A stretch of DNA of 64,000 bases from Mactromeris polynyma (GCA_032209605.1 JASFXZ010000001.1:45884619-45948618); one strand, 5' to 3'. Counted from the first letter of the stretch, positions 45,401 to 51,672 are shown. Notes: generated by a model not told the origin, from the sequence alone. Translations and numbers: made by a program.

Positions 45401-47885
45401 CAAATATGGTGTATAGTAAGAACATGTGGAGAGCTCGCTTGGGATTGCTTTTGGAATAGTTCCGTGAAAGGTGAAGGTCACCATTTCTAAACTTAGCAAT
45501 TTGGTTTCCGGCGAATAACTGAAGTTTCGTTGATCATATTGACATCAAACTTAGTGTATACTAAGAACATGTCGAGAGCTTCCATGGGATTGCTTTTGGG
45601 TTTGTTTCGTCCAAGGTCAAGGTCACTTAAAATTTAAAAATCAGTTTCCACTTAATATCTTTTTCTATGCACGGTGTATAGTTGTTGCATATATATATAA
45701 TATGTCTAAGTGTGAGTGTGTATATGCATGTGTCACCTATGGCACCTTTGCAGCATGATGATCATCATGTATTCATTATACAAATTGAGCCTTGGTTACA
45801 AATAACTACGTACTAAACCTGGTTTGGGGGCATTGCCCATTTCTTGTTTGGAAAATCTTTAACAGTGCAGCAGAAAGATTATGAAACATAATAACATGTT
45901 AGATCTAGAGAGAATGCATGGACTTTGCATGTTGTAGTACAAGCCTTGCTTTCAGATCTAGTAAATAGATACATTATCAGCTTGTCATGGATAAATATAA
46001 TGTGTGTGATGATAATTCTATTGATTCTTAATTGTATTCTCTGTTGTTAACCAGTCTTGTCTTTAATGACAGCAATGTTAACAAATGAATCTTCATGTGT
46101 CTCAACTTTTTCAGCATTTTAATGTGTAATTATTTTATTTACTTTTTTTGCAGCATTAAACTGATGTTCATGTTCATAACTGTTTAAGTCAGACATGTCT
46201 GTACTTATTAAAATGGCAATGAACGCTTTGCTTATAAATATATAATTGGTAAATTTTAAGTTGAGTGCTTGTAAATGAATATTTTATTGAAGTGAGTTTC
46301 TATTAATAAAAGTTTTATGACCTTAATTTACTTTGTTATGATGTTTCTTGTTGTTATTCAGTTCATTGTCCTTGCTTATTTTGCATAGTATTGATGCAAA
46401 ACATCAAAAGACCTTTAATGCATGATTTGAAATGACAGATGGTTAATAGATATCTGTGTAATTATAAATATGATATGTTGTTTTCATGAAAATAATACTT
46501 GTGTCCATTAATTACTTGCCAATAAAATCACATATTTTCTCTTGCAGACACGAACCAGAAGTTGAAGCTCTTCAAGAGGAGGTAAATATACTCAATGAGC
46601 AGTTAGATGAAGCCAAGTATGAGCAAGACAAGCAAAGACGTCTCATACAGACATTGAAAGATGTAAGTGAAATTCAATACTTAACAAAAATAGTTAATCG
46701 CAGTCTTAATATCACATTGTGTATGCTACAAGTAATGAGCCTCACCGAACAGGAGCATAGTTGCAAAACAATTTGAGCGACGCTGTATGATTTCCAACCT
46801 CTATAAGTGATGTCATTTCCAGAAAATACTGACAGTAAGCACGAATGCCCCATATGGCCATATGAAAACATAGCGACCGAATGGGGTAAATATTGTTTCC
46901 TGCTTGCACATAGTGTTGCGTTTTATGGAAATGACGTCACTTAAAGAAAAGGTTGGAAATCATTATCAGCGCTCATTTCAGGGTCTTCTACAAAGTGTGA
47001 ACTTCTAGGTACCTATATTTAACACCTGGACATGGTTGTGGCCTATTACTTGTGTGTATAACAATGATCTTAATTTTTTACACTTTGGACTTCAAAAAAA
47101 TGTTAGTTTCAGGTTTCATGCCCCAAAAAATAAGTATGTAGGTCTGAAAACTGGGTTTTTTCCGAGATTTTTTTATATTTTCAAATGAAGCAAATGAAAC
47201 ATGGATTTAAATGAATGTGTGTTAAAAGACAAATCCCCTTTTACTTTTAACATGGATAATGTTTTATCAAGGTGAATATAACGCTCTATCGCTTGAATAC
47301 TCGTAAAGCGTCTAATAACTGGGCAGAAATATGTGCCTAAAGAAATTAAAATTGACACAAAGAAATTTTACCAAAATGTTAACATGCGAAAAAATGTTCT
47401 AAGATCTTGGCAAAAATATAGGGTAGGTCGGGAAACCTGAAACAAACATATTTGTTACGCCTTAGCACAGCTATTAATGCATAATGGTAATTATGGTATT
47501 GCACATTTTGCATGTTTTGGCACTCAGTTTTACTTCAAAATATTGTTTTTGGTGTCAATGTACATGTATGCATTTAGATATAAGAAAGCTGCTAACCTTT
47601 TTGCACCCAGTAATGCACTTTGCACATAATGCGTAATAATGTATTAATGAGTTCAAGCAACAATGGAGAAATTAGCCACTGTGTTTGGTACAAAATGTGG
47701 TCACATTGGACTCTTCTGATTGCCCATACATACATCATTTCAGCCGCTCATCTATTCTGTCCATCCTCATCTCATACCCACAGTCTTACTATCTTGCCAA
47801 GCAATACATTCCCTGACTTTTATGTATCATATATTTTAACCAGGATATTGAAGAAGAAAGGAACAAAAAGCCAACACAGATTAGA
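6467..47885 (+). CDS. Multi-exon coiled-coil protein gene, internal part; optineurin/NEMO-like candidate
   Basis: Sixteen exons listed below join with consistent intron phases into about 463 open codons, 465 with the optional 6-nt exon. The first and last coding exons were not found, so the gene extends past both sides of this interval. The product is rich in Glu/Lys/Gln/Leu heptads over nearly its whole length, a long parallel coiled coil, with two breaks: a Ser/Pro/hydrophobic insert (exon 28574-28645) and a Gly/Val stretch (exon 32522-32589). No signal peptide, membrane segment or enzyme motif is visible in the recovered part. DSFILI in the insert fits an LC3-interacting region (acidic, Ser, F-x-x-I). 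IDELVNKESE in a later exon recalls the region before the ubiquitin-binding UBAN of optineurin. Such proteins link ubiquitinated cargo to autophagy or NF-kB signalling. Family identity is inferred from remembered motifs; TAX1BP1/CALCOCO-type or unrelated coiled-coil proteins remain possible. Confidence 0.75.
6730..6795 (+). CDS. Coiled-coil gene, exon b (66 nt)
   Basis: Acceptor TTTCCAG, donor GTAAGT, phase 0 to 0. Reads GDLRQLRQDKSKSED then KVQELEI, a charged heptad segment. Confidence 0.85.
6796..7175 (+). other. Intron b-c
   Basis: Contains only a short C run near 7121-7129. No other feature seen. Confidence 0.6.
7176..7337 (+). CDS. Coiled-coil gene, exon c (162 nt)
   Basis: Acceptor AATTTTCAG, donor GTGAGA, phase 0 to 0. 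The 54 codons start KLHKANDDVKEIATMKQ and end LQQVDLQ. Coiled coil; one Cys within STCDRLSS. Confidence 0.92.
7338..7999 (+). other. Intron c-d, left part
   Basis: AT-rich intronic sequence with no recognisable element. Confidence 0.5.
8000..8255 (+). mobile_element. tRNA-derived SINE with mollusc-type 3' domain
   Basis: A degraded tRNA head has a B-box-like GTTCGATTCCTGAA (near 8052). It is followed by the conserved tail phrases GTGGAGAAGTTGTCAGCTG (8130-8148), GAAAACTGGTGCGGTCAAC and ACCGCATTAAAC (8246). These phrases recur in tRNA-derived SINEs of bivalves. No tRNA fold survives. Confidence 0.65.
8311..8390 (+). CDS. Coiled-coil gene, exon d (80 nt)
   Basis: Acceptor TTTATTTCAG, donor GTAAGT. 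Reads NERLKDELRGFKDECENLS and then DQVEDIK, ending two bases into a Lys codon completed by the next exon. Coiled coil. Confidence 0.9.
8768..9004. mobile_element. Foldback MITE, ATTT-flanked family, copy 1
   Basis: GAGCGCTGCTACGGGATT at the left mirrors the right end ...GCGCTC. Internal arms contain AAGTGACATCATG / GACGTCACTT and ATTGCCATATGGGGCAAAT. The whole element can fold on itself. Flanks are ATTT and TTTT. Confidence 0.8.
9267..9363 (+). CDS. Coiled-coil gene, exon e (97 nt)
   Basis: Acceptor CTATTTATAG, donor GTAAGG. Completes Lys, then reads LKDENRRLHQEKAENEQVIK and LLETQKDVLSKS, phase 0 at the end. Strong heptads. Confidence 0.9.
9364..9865 (+). other. Intron e-f, left part
   Basis: AT-rich sequence, no element recognised. 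Confidence 0.5.
9866..10145. repeat. Minisatellite, about 37-bp unit, about 7 copies
   Basis: Units built on CTTGACCAATCAATTCTTAT followed by TCCATGCTGATTTAAGT or TCCACCAAATTTAAGT. Two variants alternate. Intronic. Confidence 0.85.
10146..10649 (+). other. Intron e-f, middle part
   Basis: Noncoding, T-rich. Short open frames here are products of the composition. Confidence 0.5.
10650..10728. repeat. Short palindromic CCAAT-containing repeat, copy 1
   Basis: GATTGGTTAGTTTTGAGCAC and, inverted, AATTAACCAATGG followed by GGCTGTATT. It matches 63494-63572 in order and spacing, so this is a dispersed element. Confidence 0.5.
10864..11124. mobile_element. MITE related to the 5503-6108 element
   Basis: The left end TACAGTATAACCTGTGTAAG is nearly identical to that at 5503. 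The right side has CATCACTTAACACAGGTTTT as the inverted partner, but the final bases are degraded. Confidence 0.55.
11291..11524. mobile_element. Foldback MITE, ATTT-flanked family, copy 2
   Basis: GAGCGTCGCTGTACGATTTC at the left; right end ...CAGCGCTC. Direct ATTT on both sides (11287-11290 and 11525-11528). Same internal CATATGG/CCATATG arms as copy 1. Confidence 0.85.
11811..11831 (+). CDS. Coiled-coil gene, 21-nt microexon f
   Basis: Acceptor TAATTTCAG, donor GTACTT; seven codons, DARHRQK, phase 0 to 0. It keeps the frame between exons e and g whether included or skipped, so it could be a regulated microexon. Confidence 0.62.
11885..12140. repeat. Degenerate tandem repeat, about 35-45-bp units
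   Basis: Diverged units share GGAGATCTTCATTGGGAG / GAGGTAGAAAA / GTCTTTGTTA. An 85-residue open frame over it is repeat-driven and not supported as a gene. Confidence 0.6.
12141..14150 (+). other. Intron f-g, left part
   Basis: About 2 kb of AT-rich intron. A fragment near 13300-13460 (TCTGTCCATCTGTCTGTCAC, then CCATAACTTTTGATC) resembles a common bivalve interspersed repeat. A weak B-box-like GGGTTTGAGTTTGG lies near 12767. No exon seen. Confidence 0.45.
14151..14269. repeat. Exact 60-bp tandem duplication (2 copies)
   Basis: The unit starting ACAATGGTATGGTGTAGGTT is repeated without a visible difference except the last base. Each unit also has inverted halves (GGTATGGTGTAGGT versus ACCTACCATGTGGTGTAT), so it can form a hairpin. 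Confidence 0.9.
14270..18210 (+). other. Intron f-g, middle part
   Basis: Nearly 4 kb with no recognisable exon, RNA gene or clear element ends. One possible exon at 17813-17881 is in frame but has a weak donor (see rejected items). Confidence 0.45.
18211..18495. repeat. Minisatellite, 30-bp unit, about 9 copies
   Basis: The unit is AGGGGTGCAAGGGTAAACAT + GTATGGGAAT with scattered substitutions. Because 30 is a multiple of three, both strands stay open through it (periodic RVNMYGNRGA / MFTLAPLFPY), which is not evidence of a gene. Confidence 0.92.
18610..20425. mobile_element. 1.8-kb non-autonomous TIR element
   Basis: AATTGACCCTTCCTCA at 18610-18625 is exactly inverted at 20410-20425. If the terminus is taken one base inward, TA flanks both sides (TTTA / TATT). 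The interior has no transposase frame; the longest open frame is about 66 residues and AT-driven. The left inner part carries CCGATTGGCCAATCAG. Confidence 0.6.
20683..20768 (+). CDS. Coiled-coil gene, exon g (86 nt)
   Basis: Acceptor GAATTCCAG, donor GTAAGT. Reads ADSSLDKLKDIDKLSDKIEQ and YRNENEHL, ending two bases into Arg. It follows an 8.85-kb intron. Confidence 0.92.
20895..21195 (+). repeat. Dispersed 300-bp repeat, copy 1
   Basis: Matches 62038-62345 along its length: AAGATGGTCGGCG, AGATTTGTTGTGCAA, CTGGTCACTCCAGATCCAAA, GTTGGTTTAGTGGTT and TTTACACAACACTGAT occur in the same order and orientation. No coding signal. Confidence 0.8.
21273..22449. repeat. Minisatellite of mixed 27- and 34-bp units, about 36 copies
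   Basis: The base unit GTGACAGTGGTTATGATGTT + GGGTAT either joins the next directly via A (27 bp) or through TTGTCCT (34 bp). The left part mixes both lengths and has CCTAGTGAC. The right part, from about 21780, is an almost pure 34-bp CCTGGTGAC array. Frames reading YSDSGYDVG are repeat artefacts. Confidence 0.95.
22713..23062. repeat. Minisatellite, 26-bp unit, about 13 copies
   Basis: Unit AGCTAAGATAGGTTTTGTCR + TGAAGC. A single variable position (CGTG, TGTG, CATG, CTTG) distinguishes copies. Confidence 0.93.
23305..23368 (+). CDS. Coiled-coil gene, exon h (64 nt)
   Basis: Acceptor TTATTGCAG, donor GTAACT. Completes Arg and reads NRIGELEKVRDSLIGQKEEL with a final Leu, phase 0. Confidence 0.9.
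23571..23730. mobile_element. MITE, ACAGTCGGACCT family, copy 1
   Basis: The left end ACAGTCGGACCTTGTTTATT mirrors the right end AATAAACGAGATCCGACTGT. 160 bp. CAGTCGG ends resemble pogo/Tigger-type termini; TA follows the right CAG end. Confidence 0.7.
24134..24319. mobile_element. MITE, ACAGTCGGACCT family, copy 2
   Basis: ACAGTTGGACCTCGATTGTT at the left; AATAAACAAGGTCTGACTGT at the right. Shares the internal ATTCAGATAGAAGGTTGTCG with copy 1. Confidence 0.7.
24660..25015. mobile_element. Degraded MITE, GAGGTGGTCTTA family, copy 1
   Basis: CTAAAACCTCAATAATTAGA at the left and TATTGAGGTGGTCTTTTAGT at the right are inverted. It shares GGTTGAATAAAGAG and AAATGGACTTGAAA with 34173-34795. The middle (about 24785-24970) is an insertion or a diverged core. 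Confidence 0.55.
25471..25605 (+). CDS. Coiled-coil gene, exon i (135 nt)
   Basis: Acceptor GATTTCAG, donor GTATAA. The 45 codons start ANSELAYQKPQLEELEAKID and end NEKAEALQQ, phase 0 to 0. A minisatellite starts within about 10 bases of the donor. Confidence 0.93.
25613..26078. repeat. AT-rich tandem array of about 18-20-bp units
   Basis: Units of the type CCTCATTTGCATATTTTAT, with a higher-order block (near 25797-26035) of about four units repeated about three times (TTTGTGTATAGGCCTCATTT). Starts about 8 bases after the donor of exon i. Confidence 0.85.
26079..27714 (+). other. Intron i-j, middle part
   Basis: 1.6 kb of noncoding sequence without recognised elements. Confidence 0.45.
27721..28481. 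mobile_element. hAT-like MITE containing a 54-bp minisatellite
   Basis: CAGGCTGTCA (27721) is inverted as TGACAGCCTG (to 28481). TTAAGA flanks both ends directly (27715-27720 and 28482-28487). From 27747 to 28250, about nine units CCTACTTTTATACTTGCTCC + CTACTTCTTGAAAGATTGAA + AGAGTCCTACTAAC fill the interior. No transposase. Confidence 0.7.
28574..28645 (+). CDS. Coiled-coil gene, exon j (72 nt): LIR-like insert
   Basis: Acceptor TTTATCTTTAG, donor GTGAGT, 24 codons, phase 0 to 0. Reads PDLSSVSSPDSFILIPQHF and VVRKS. It breaks the coiled coil. Within it, D-S-F-I-L-I has the aromatic-x-x-aliphatic core of an LC3-interacting region with an acidic residue and a phosphorylatable Ser before it, and SSP is a proline-directed site. 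Because it is in frame on both sides it could be a cassette exon. Splice signals are good, but inclusion is unproven. Confidence 0.6.
28660..28910. repeat. Degenerate tandem repeat after the LIR-like exon
   Basis: Four diverged units contain GATTGGNTGNTGTCATG followed by GTGANTNATGTAGTTTA. The array starts about 15 bases after the donor of exon j. Confidence 0.5.
29308..29950. mobile_element. MITE with TTAA target duplication (piggyBac-like)
   Basis: AGGTGCTGAACTCCAGATTG at the left is exactly inverted at the right. TTAA lies on both sides (29304-29307 and 29951-29954). The interior has two overlapping short frames but no transposase domain. The flanks read as one split unit of the minisatellite that follows. 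Confidence 0.82.
29960..30805. repeat. Minisatellite, 44-bp unit, about 19 copies
   Basis: Unit AAGCATGATTCAGTGGTTTT + CAATGAAACTTGACACAAAT + AATT. Variants GTTGATTCC / GTGGTTTTC and TTTTCAC / TTGACAC recur in blocks, indicating duplication of multi-unit segments. Confidence 0.93.
31056..31420. mobile_element. Foldback element with duplicated right arm
   Basis: ATACATAGTTCTCACATCTA and TTTACCTCCC at the left are inverted as GGGAGGTAAATATTGTAGAT and GGGAACTATGTAT at the right. The right arm carries a tandem copy of the segment around GGGAGGTAAATATTG (near 31353 and 31387). Confidence 0.65.
31828..32251. mobile_element. TIR element with Tc1/mariner-like CACTGCCCTCCAAAAGT ends
   Basis: GTGTTTCCATTTTCATTTAA-TACACTGCCC at the left is inverted at the right (GGGCAGTGTA-TTTAAATGAAAATGGAAACAC). 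The inner terminus CACTGCCCTCCAAAAGT next to TA is typical of Tc1-like elements. Either the inverted repeat is over 40 nt or the element sits in an older palindrome. No transposase. Confidence 0.6.
32288..32446. mobile_element. MITE, ACAGTCGGACCT family, copy 3 (inverted)
   Basis: CAGTCGGACCTCGTTTATTT at the left; AACGAGGTCCAACTG at the right. The internal TGACAACCTTCTATCCGAAT is the reverse complement of that in copies 1 and 2. Confidence 0.7.
32522..32589 (+). CDS. Coiled-coil gene, exon k (68 nt)
   Basis: Acceptor TTCCATTACAG, donor GTAATA. Reads ENVTLKDAVGGDGSVVPRVE and LE, ending two bases into Arg. The Gly/Val/Pro stretch interrupts the helix. Confidence 0.85.
32695..32792. mobile_element. 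MITE fragment, GAGGTGGTCTTA family, copy 2
   Basis: ACAGTAAAGACTGCCTCAAT, AATAAGACCACTTCAAAATT and GCTCTTTATTCAACCTCA, inverted relative to the 34173 copy. Confidence 0.5.
32793..34172 (+). other. Intron k-l, middle part
   Basis: 1.4 kb with no recognised feature. Complementary open frames near 32790-33000 have no splice or homology support. Confidence 0.45.
34173..34795. mobile_element. MITE, GAGGTGGTCTTA family, copy 3, with 17-bp minisatellite grown from one end
   Basis: The left part ACAGTAATATCACGATAATA + AGACCACCCTTGGGACCC matches other family copies. From about 34291 the terminal segment GAGGTGGTCTTATTATT is repeated about 29 times (variants GTGGTGGTC, GTGATGGTC, GATGTGGTC), ending GAGGTGGTCCTTAAGTGAG. 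Confidence 0.8.
34934..35061 (+). CDS. Coiled-coil gene, exon l (128 nt)
   Basis: Acceptor ATAATTTCAG, donor GTATAT. Completes Arg, then reads LTREKERLQSELDYVKKDHE and onward through FIIQYGHEGSETRK, ending one base into Asp. Confidence 0.92.
35251..35428 (+). CDS. Coiled-coil gene, exon m (178 nt)
   Basis: Acceptor TTGTTTTTAG, donor GTATGT. The longest exon here: Asp completion, then KENIDMLNREKEALEKTVAL through RRLDDVVDDLQTEIVSLRQQ to EEAEK, ending two bases into Lys. Clear coiled coil. Confidence 0.95.
35429..36224 (+). other. Intron m-n, left part
   Basis: AT-rich; nothing recognised. Confidence 0.45.
36234..36896. mobile_element. hAT-type MITE whose interior is a 25-bp minisatellite
   Basis: TIR CACAGGAGATT at 36234 is inverted at 36886-36896. 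An exact 8-bp direct repeat, ATAGAAAC, flanks it (36226-36233 and 36897-36904). From about 36356, about 21 units of AAGGGATAAAGGGAAAGAAC + TCTAG run rightward. The left arm (36250-36335) holds degenerate copies of the same unit in the opposite orientation. Confidence 0.88.
36905..38716 (+). other. Intron m-n, right part
   Basis: 1.8 kb of AT-rich intron without recognised elements or additional exons. Confidence 0.45.
38717..38761 (+). CDS. Coiled-coil gene, exon n (45 nt), KESE motif
   Basis: Acceptor TTATGTGAAG (weaker tract), donor GTAAAG. Reads K-IDELVNKESEIKDD and ends two bases into Arg. The IDELVNKESE string resembles the segment of optineurin just before its UBAN region. Confidence 0.8.
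39030..39108 (+). mobile_element. tRNA-like SINE head
   Basis: An A-box-like TGGTCAGCTCAGTTGGTAGA and a B-box GGTTCGAAACCC are spaced as in a tRNA, but acceptor-stem pairing is poor. It is probably a SINE head or tRNA relic rather than a working tRNA gene. Confidence 0.5.
39109..42419 (+). other. Intron n-o, left part
   Basis: 3.3 kb noncoding. Contains a small CATGTTGTCRAGG repeat near 39547-39587, a C run near 40134-40144, and a bivalve interspersed fragment near 40500-40700 (GGTAGGAGTTATGGCCC). No exon with paired signals was accepted. Confidence 0.45.
42425..42560 (-). mobile_element. Degraded tRNA-derived SINE head
   Basis: On the minus strand AGTAGTTTAGCGGATG (A-box side) is followed by AAGAGTTTAAATCCAATGGG (decayed B-box) at tRNA-like spacing. 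Confidence 0.4.
42561..43670 (+). other. Intron n-o, middle part
   Basis: AT-rich. A fragment near 43330-43440 (GGAGGAGTTATGGCCCTTTA) is related to the one near 40540. Nothing else seen. Confidence 0.45.
43681..43686 (+). CDS. Possible 6-nt microexon (ACCAAG)
   Basis: A long pyrimidine tract ending TTTTCTGCAG, then six bases, then GTAAGA. Inserted between exons n and o it keeps frame and adds Pro-Arg (DDR-PR-HEPE). Paired strong signals make it worth testing; six bases carry no coding evidence by themselves. Confidence 0.4.
43705..43895. repeat. Degenerate tandem repeat, about 24-bp unit, about 8 copies
   Basis: Unit TGACTTTAGGGGCTGGTGGG + TGAA with many substitutions. Begins about 20 bases after the possible 6-nt microexon. 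Confidence 0.75.
44713..45824. mobile_element. AACCAGGTTT-bounded element with six 145-bp core repeats
   Basis: AACCAGGTTT near the left is inverted as AAACCTGGTT at 45815-45824. Six core units start with GGTTTCCGGCGAATAACTTG at 44781, 44926, 45071, 45212, 45358 and 45503 and include AGAACATGTGGAGAGCTCGC and AAGGTCAAGGTCACC. A short TA run follows the cores near 45690. The layout (ends, 140-160-bp cores, microsatellite) resembles bivalve pearl-type elements. Confidence 0.7.
45825..46547 (+). other. Intron n-o, right part
   Basis: Nothing recognised up to the exon o acceptor. Confidence 0.45.
46548..46662 (+). CDS. Coiled-coil gene, exon o (115 nt)
   Basis: Acceptor TTTTCTCTTGCAG, donor GTAAGT. 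Completes Arg and reads HEPEVEALQEEVNILNEQLD and onward to RRLIQTLKD, phase 0. Coiled coil. Confidence 0.93.
46775..46974. mobile_element. Foldback MITE, ATTT-flanked family, copy 3
   Basis: GAGCGACGCTGTATGATTTC at the left; ...ATCAGCGCTC at the right; ATTT directly on both sides. Some internal sequence of copies 1 and 2 is deleted. Confidence 0.83.
46975..47843 (+). other. Intron o-p, right part
   Basis: No element recognised. The open frame at 47620-47889 runs into exon p but its upstream part is intronic. Confidence 0.5.
47844..47885 (+). CDS. Coiled-coil gene, exon p (42 nt)
   Basis: Acceptor ATTTTAACCAG, donor GTAAGT. Reads DIEEERNKKPTQIR, phase 0 to 0. Last confidently placed exon; a 28-bp minisatellite starts about 20 bases past its donor. 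Confidence 0.85.
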
Positions 47886-47904
47886 GTAAGTACATTTCTG
47901 TATT

Positions 47905-48475
47905 GGAGTTTCTTTATAGACCCAACCTGTACAAGGCATCTTTATAGACCCAACCTGTACAAGGCATCTTTATAGACCCAACCTGTACTAGGCATCTTTA
48001 TAGACCCAACCTGTACAAGGCATCTTTATAGACCCAACCTGTACAAGGCATCTTTATAGACCCAACCTGTACTAGGCATCTTTATAGACCCAACCTGTAC
48101 AAGGCATCTTTATAGACCCAACCTGTACAAGGCATCTTTATAGACCCAACCTGTACAAGGCATCTTTATAGACCCAACCTGTACTAGGCATCTTTATAGA
48201 CCCAACCTGTACAAGGCATCTTTATAGACCCAACCTGTACAAGGCATCTTTATAGACCCAACCTGTACAAGGCATCTTTATAGACCCAACCTGTACAAGG
48301 CATCTTTATAGACCCAACCTGTACAAGGCATCTTTATAGACCCAACCTGTACAAGGCATCTTTATAGACCCAACCTGTACAAGGCATCTTTATAGACCCA
48401 ACCTGTACAAGGCATCTTTATAGACCCAACCTGTACAAGGCATCTATGTAAAACCTGTACAAGGCATCTATGTAA
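47905..48475. repeat. Minisatellite, 28-bp unit, about 20 copies
   Basis: Unit CTTTATAGACCCAACCTGTA + CAAGGCAT, very uniform (only CTAGG/CAAGG variation), ending in two shortened units. Confidence 0.95.
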
Positions 48476-48836
48476 AAGAAAAACTCGTTAAAGCATGCGA
48501 CTAATAGATTATGTTACATGTATGAAAATAATACGCATTTTGCATGATTTTAGTTTTCAAAGCATGAAAGCATGACCTGCCTGTACTTTAATAATTCATT
48601 AACCCTCCATTCATTTCAATCTTCATGAAACTTGTGTTAAATTCAGATGGTATGTTTTTGTTTATGATTATAGGATTTTGAGAAGTTAAAAAATTCCTTG
48701 GTAAATTTTACGATTTTCTATCAAAATGTAGTTCCTACCTTTAACTAGAATAGACCCCATTGTCTCAAAGATTAATGAAGATCAGCCCTGTTTCTCTTTA
48801 AATTATCTATTCATTGATGTAGAGACTCGGTGATGG

Positions 48837-49040
48837 AATTCCTGTTTACTTATCAATTTCTGTTACTATATTTAGTAATTCTGTTTCTATATTTAGTATC
48901 ATGTAAATTTCTGTTACTATATTTAGTAACATGTAAATTTCAGTTGCTATATTTAGTAACATGTAAATATCTGTTACTATATTCAGTAACATGTAACTAT
49001 TTTAACTCACTATATTTAGTAACATGTTGCTATTTTTAAC
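48837..49040. repeat. AT-rich tandem repeat, about 30-bp unit, about 7 copies
   Basis: Units of the type CTGTTACTATATTTAGTAAC + ATGTAAATTT, increasingly diverged at both ends. Confidence 0.8.
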
Positions 49041-49712
49041 AATAAACACATTTGTATAAAATATCATAAAATAGTTATAGAAATAAATAATATATAAGTA
49101 TATATGTATGTGTTACTGAATTTATTTCTTTTTATATGAATAGGAGTTAATATTGGCAAAAGGATAAAACTGAGAATTTTTTTGGCTTCAGTTTTAATAA
49201 GCATAATATAAAGACTAATGTTTAGTACATAAATATAAACCAATATGATGTTTACACATTGTAGAGTTCTATTGGGAAGGTATAGAAGTAAACAAAACCA
49301 TGAAATCCAAGAAAACTGCACATTATTTCTCCAAAAACAAATAAACAATATTTTATAGTATATAATATTTACATCAAAAATTACATGACAAAGGACATTA
49401 ATTGAAAATGACTGTGATAAGAATAATAGACTGTGATATGTGTGTGATTATTGTGGCAATTGTAGTATTTCTCTGGGAGAACTTACTTATTTATGTAAAT
49501 GGATGTTTTCCCCCTTGAAGAGTTGCCAAGTTACTTAATAGGACAATACATGGTACCATTGTTAAGATGAATGCATTCCTTCACAACAACTTGGATTTAT
49601 TGCGACTTATGTAAAACAAGGACAAAATGCTGGTAGCATTTATTATTGTGATTCCAGTATACTGTAGCACCTGTAATACTATTTGTATGTCATGAAAAAA
49701 AGTTTGATGTCA
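49041..49712. other. Noncoding AT-rich stretch
   Basis: Nothing recognised. Confidence 0.45.
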
Positions 49713-50366
49713 TCATATTCCATATTCGTTGAGATATGTTTGGTCCCCATTTCTTGCAATTCCGACCATAACTATTGTGACATCTTTACCATAGTTTAGT
49801 TCAATAATTGTGCATGTAACTCTAAATTTAAATTTGCCATATACCGTATTTGTCTTGTTTAATGCACCGTTCATGTTACATAATACTGACTCAGCACATG
49901 ATAGTGAGGGTCCAAAACACACCATTGTCATCTATTTTTTAAATAATTGTAAACTAATGAAATCTAACCATAACAATTTCTTAAATAGTATACCGAAAGA
50001 ATATGATTTTGTGATTTTGAAGAAATCTAGAAATGCTAATGGGGTGATATGAGACTGTTCATTAATGGTTACTGTATACTTTAGTTTCGGTGCCTGGAAA
50101 GCAAATCTGCATGTGTGTTTAGGGTACCTGGTATATAGGATAACAAATTTGCTCACATTTTTCAGAGTCATATTTTGTACCCAATCTTTACTTTTCTGCA
50201 TCCAACAGTACTTCATGCCAATCCAGCCTGACTCAGGAAAGGGCCTATCCAGCCCTTGTAACTTGATATATGCCAGCCTTGTGACCTCTTTGTCTAGGAC
50301 CCATTTATAACAAAATGATTTGGTTCTGCTACAGAAAAACAATGTCAGTTTCTTATTGGTAGACAA
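49713..50366 (-). pseudogene. Unrecognised 217-codon frame broken by one TAG
   Basis: On the minus strand a 144-codon frame starting MSTNKKLTLFFCSRTK is followed in the same frame, after a single TAG at 49932-49934, by 72 more codons starting MTMVCFGPSLSCAESVLC. Composition is protein-like, with Trp, Cys and mixed charges (GLDRPFPESGWIGMKYCWMQ, then NGALNKTNTVYGKFKF), unlike the AT-driven frames nearby. No family was recognised. It could be a retrotransposed gene copy, a transposon-encoded fragment or a dead gene in the intron of the coiled-coil gene. Confidence 0.4.
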
Positions 50367-50966
50367 GTAAAGTTCTTAAAGGGGTGCATGTACTAGGTAA
50401 GGGGCATTTAATGAGACAAATACATTCTCTTCATGTTTGGTTTTCACAGACTCCATGAATCACAAATTAATCTGATACAATGGCTGTTATTTTTCTGGAA
50501 AAAAATTAGCAAAAACATACTTTATGATGGGCTTATTAGAATTAGGAATATTAATCAAGTCTTGAAGATCTCTCTATAAGTTAAATGGAGTTTCCAAATA
50601 TGTCTTGTTAATGGAACATGTTATTAGCGTTATTTTTCCATTTATCATTTGTTTACTGTTTGCATGTAAAATTCATTTGATCCCTAGTAGTTTTTGCCTC
50701 CCTGACACATGTAGGTTGACTATAAGCACCTTTCTTTAATATGCTGGATGAAATAATTTTTTACAATTGCTTTGATGAAAATAGCATAAATATTAACATA
50801 AACAAACTATGCATGTAATTGCATTTGTTAGGTGTTTGATGGTATTTAGTATTTTTAGTATTATAAATCATATACATTTGTATATATAACTTTTAAGCAT
50901 ATACTCTAGGGTATGGGTAGTATAGTAAGATTTCCTCTACCTGTTTGTCCTGTATGTAAAATATGA
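50367..50966. other. Noncoding stretch
   Basis: Nothing recognised. An acceptor-like TTTTCACAG at 50449 opens onto a stop in the required frame. Confidence 0.45.
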
Positions 50967-51672
50967 ATGTTCATGGTGATGTGATGCTGCCAGGGACGGT
51001 CTTGTCACATGGTCCATGATGTGATGCTGCCAGGGACGGTCTTGTCACATGGTCCATGATGTGATGCTGCCAGGGACGGTCTTGTCACATGGTCCATGAT
51101 GTGATGCTGCCAGGGACGGTCTTGTCACATGGTCCATGATGTGATGCTGCCAGGGACGGTCTTGTCACATGGTCCATGATGTAATGCTGCCAGGGACGGT
51201 CTTGTCACATGGTCCATGATGTGATGCTGCCAGGGACGGTCTTGTCACATGGTCCATGATGTGATGCTGCCAGGGACGGTCTTGTCACATGGTCCATGAT
51301 GTAATGCTGCCAGGGACGGTCTTGTCACATGGTCCATGATGTGATGCTGCCAGGGACGGTCTTGTCACATGGTCCATGATGTGATGCTGCCAGGGACGGT
51401 CTTGTCACATGGTCCATGATGTGATGCTGCCAGGGACGGTCTTGTCACATGGTCCATGATGTGATGCTGCCAGGGACTGTCTTGTCACATGGTCCATGAT
51501 GTAATGCTGCCAGGGACGGTCTTGTCACATGGTCCATGATGTGATGCTGCCAGGGACGGTCTTGTCACATGGTCCATGATGTAATGCTGCCAGGGACGGT
51601 CTTGTCACATGGTCCATGATGTAATGCTGCCAGGGATGGTCTAGTCACATGGTCCATGATGTGATGCTGCTA
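50967..51672. repeat. Minisatellite, 40-bp unit, about 17 copies (left block)
   Basis: Unit GTGATGCTGCCAGGGACGGT + CTTGTCACATGGTCCATGAT, nearly identical between copies apart from GTAATG/GTGATG. It is split by the element at 51673-53098 and resumes at 53101. Confidence 0.96.
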
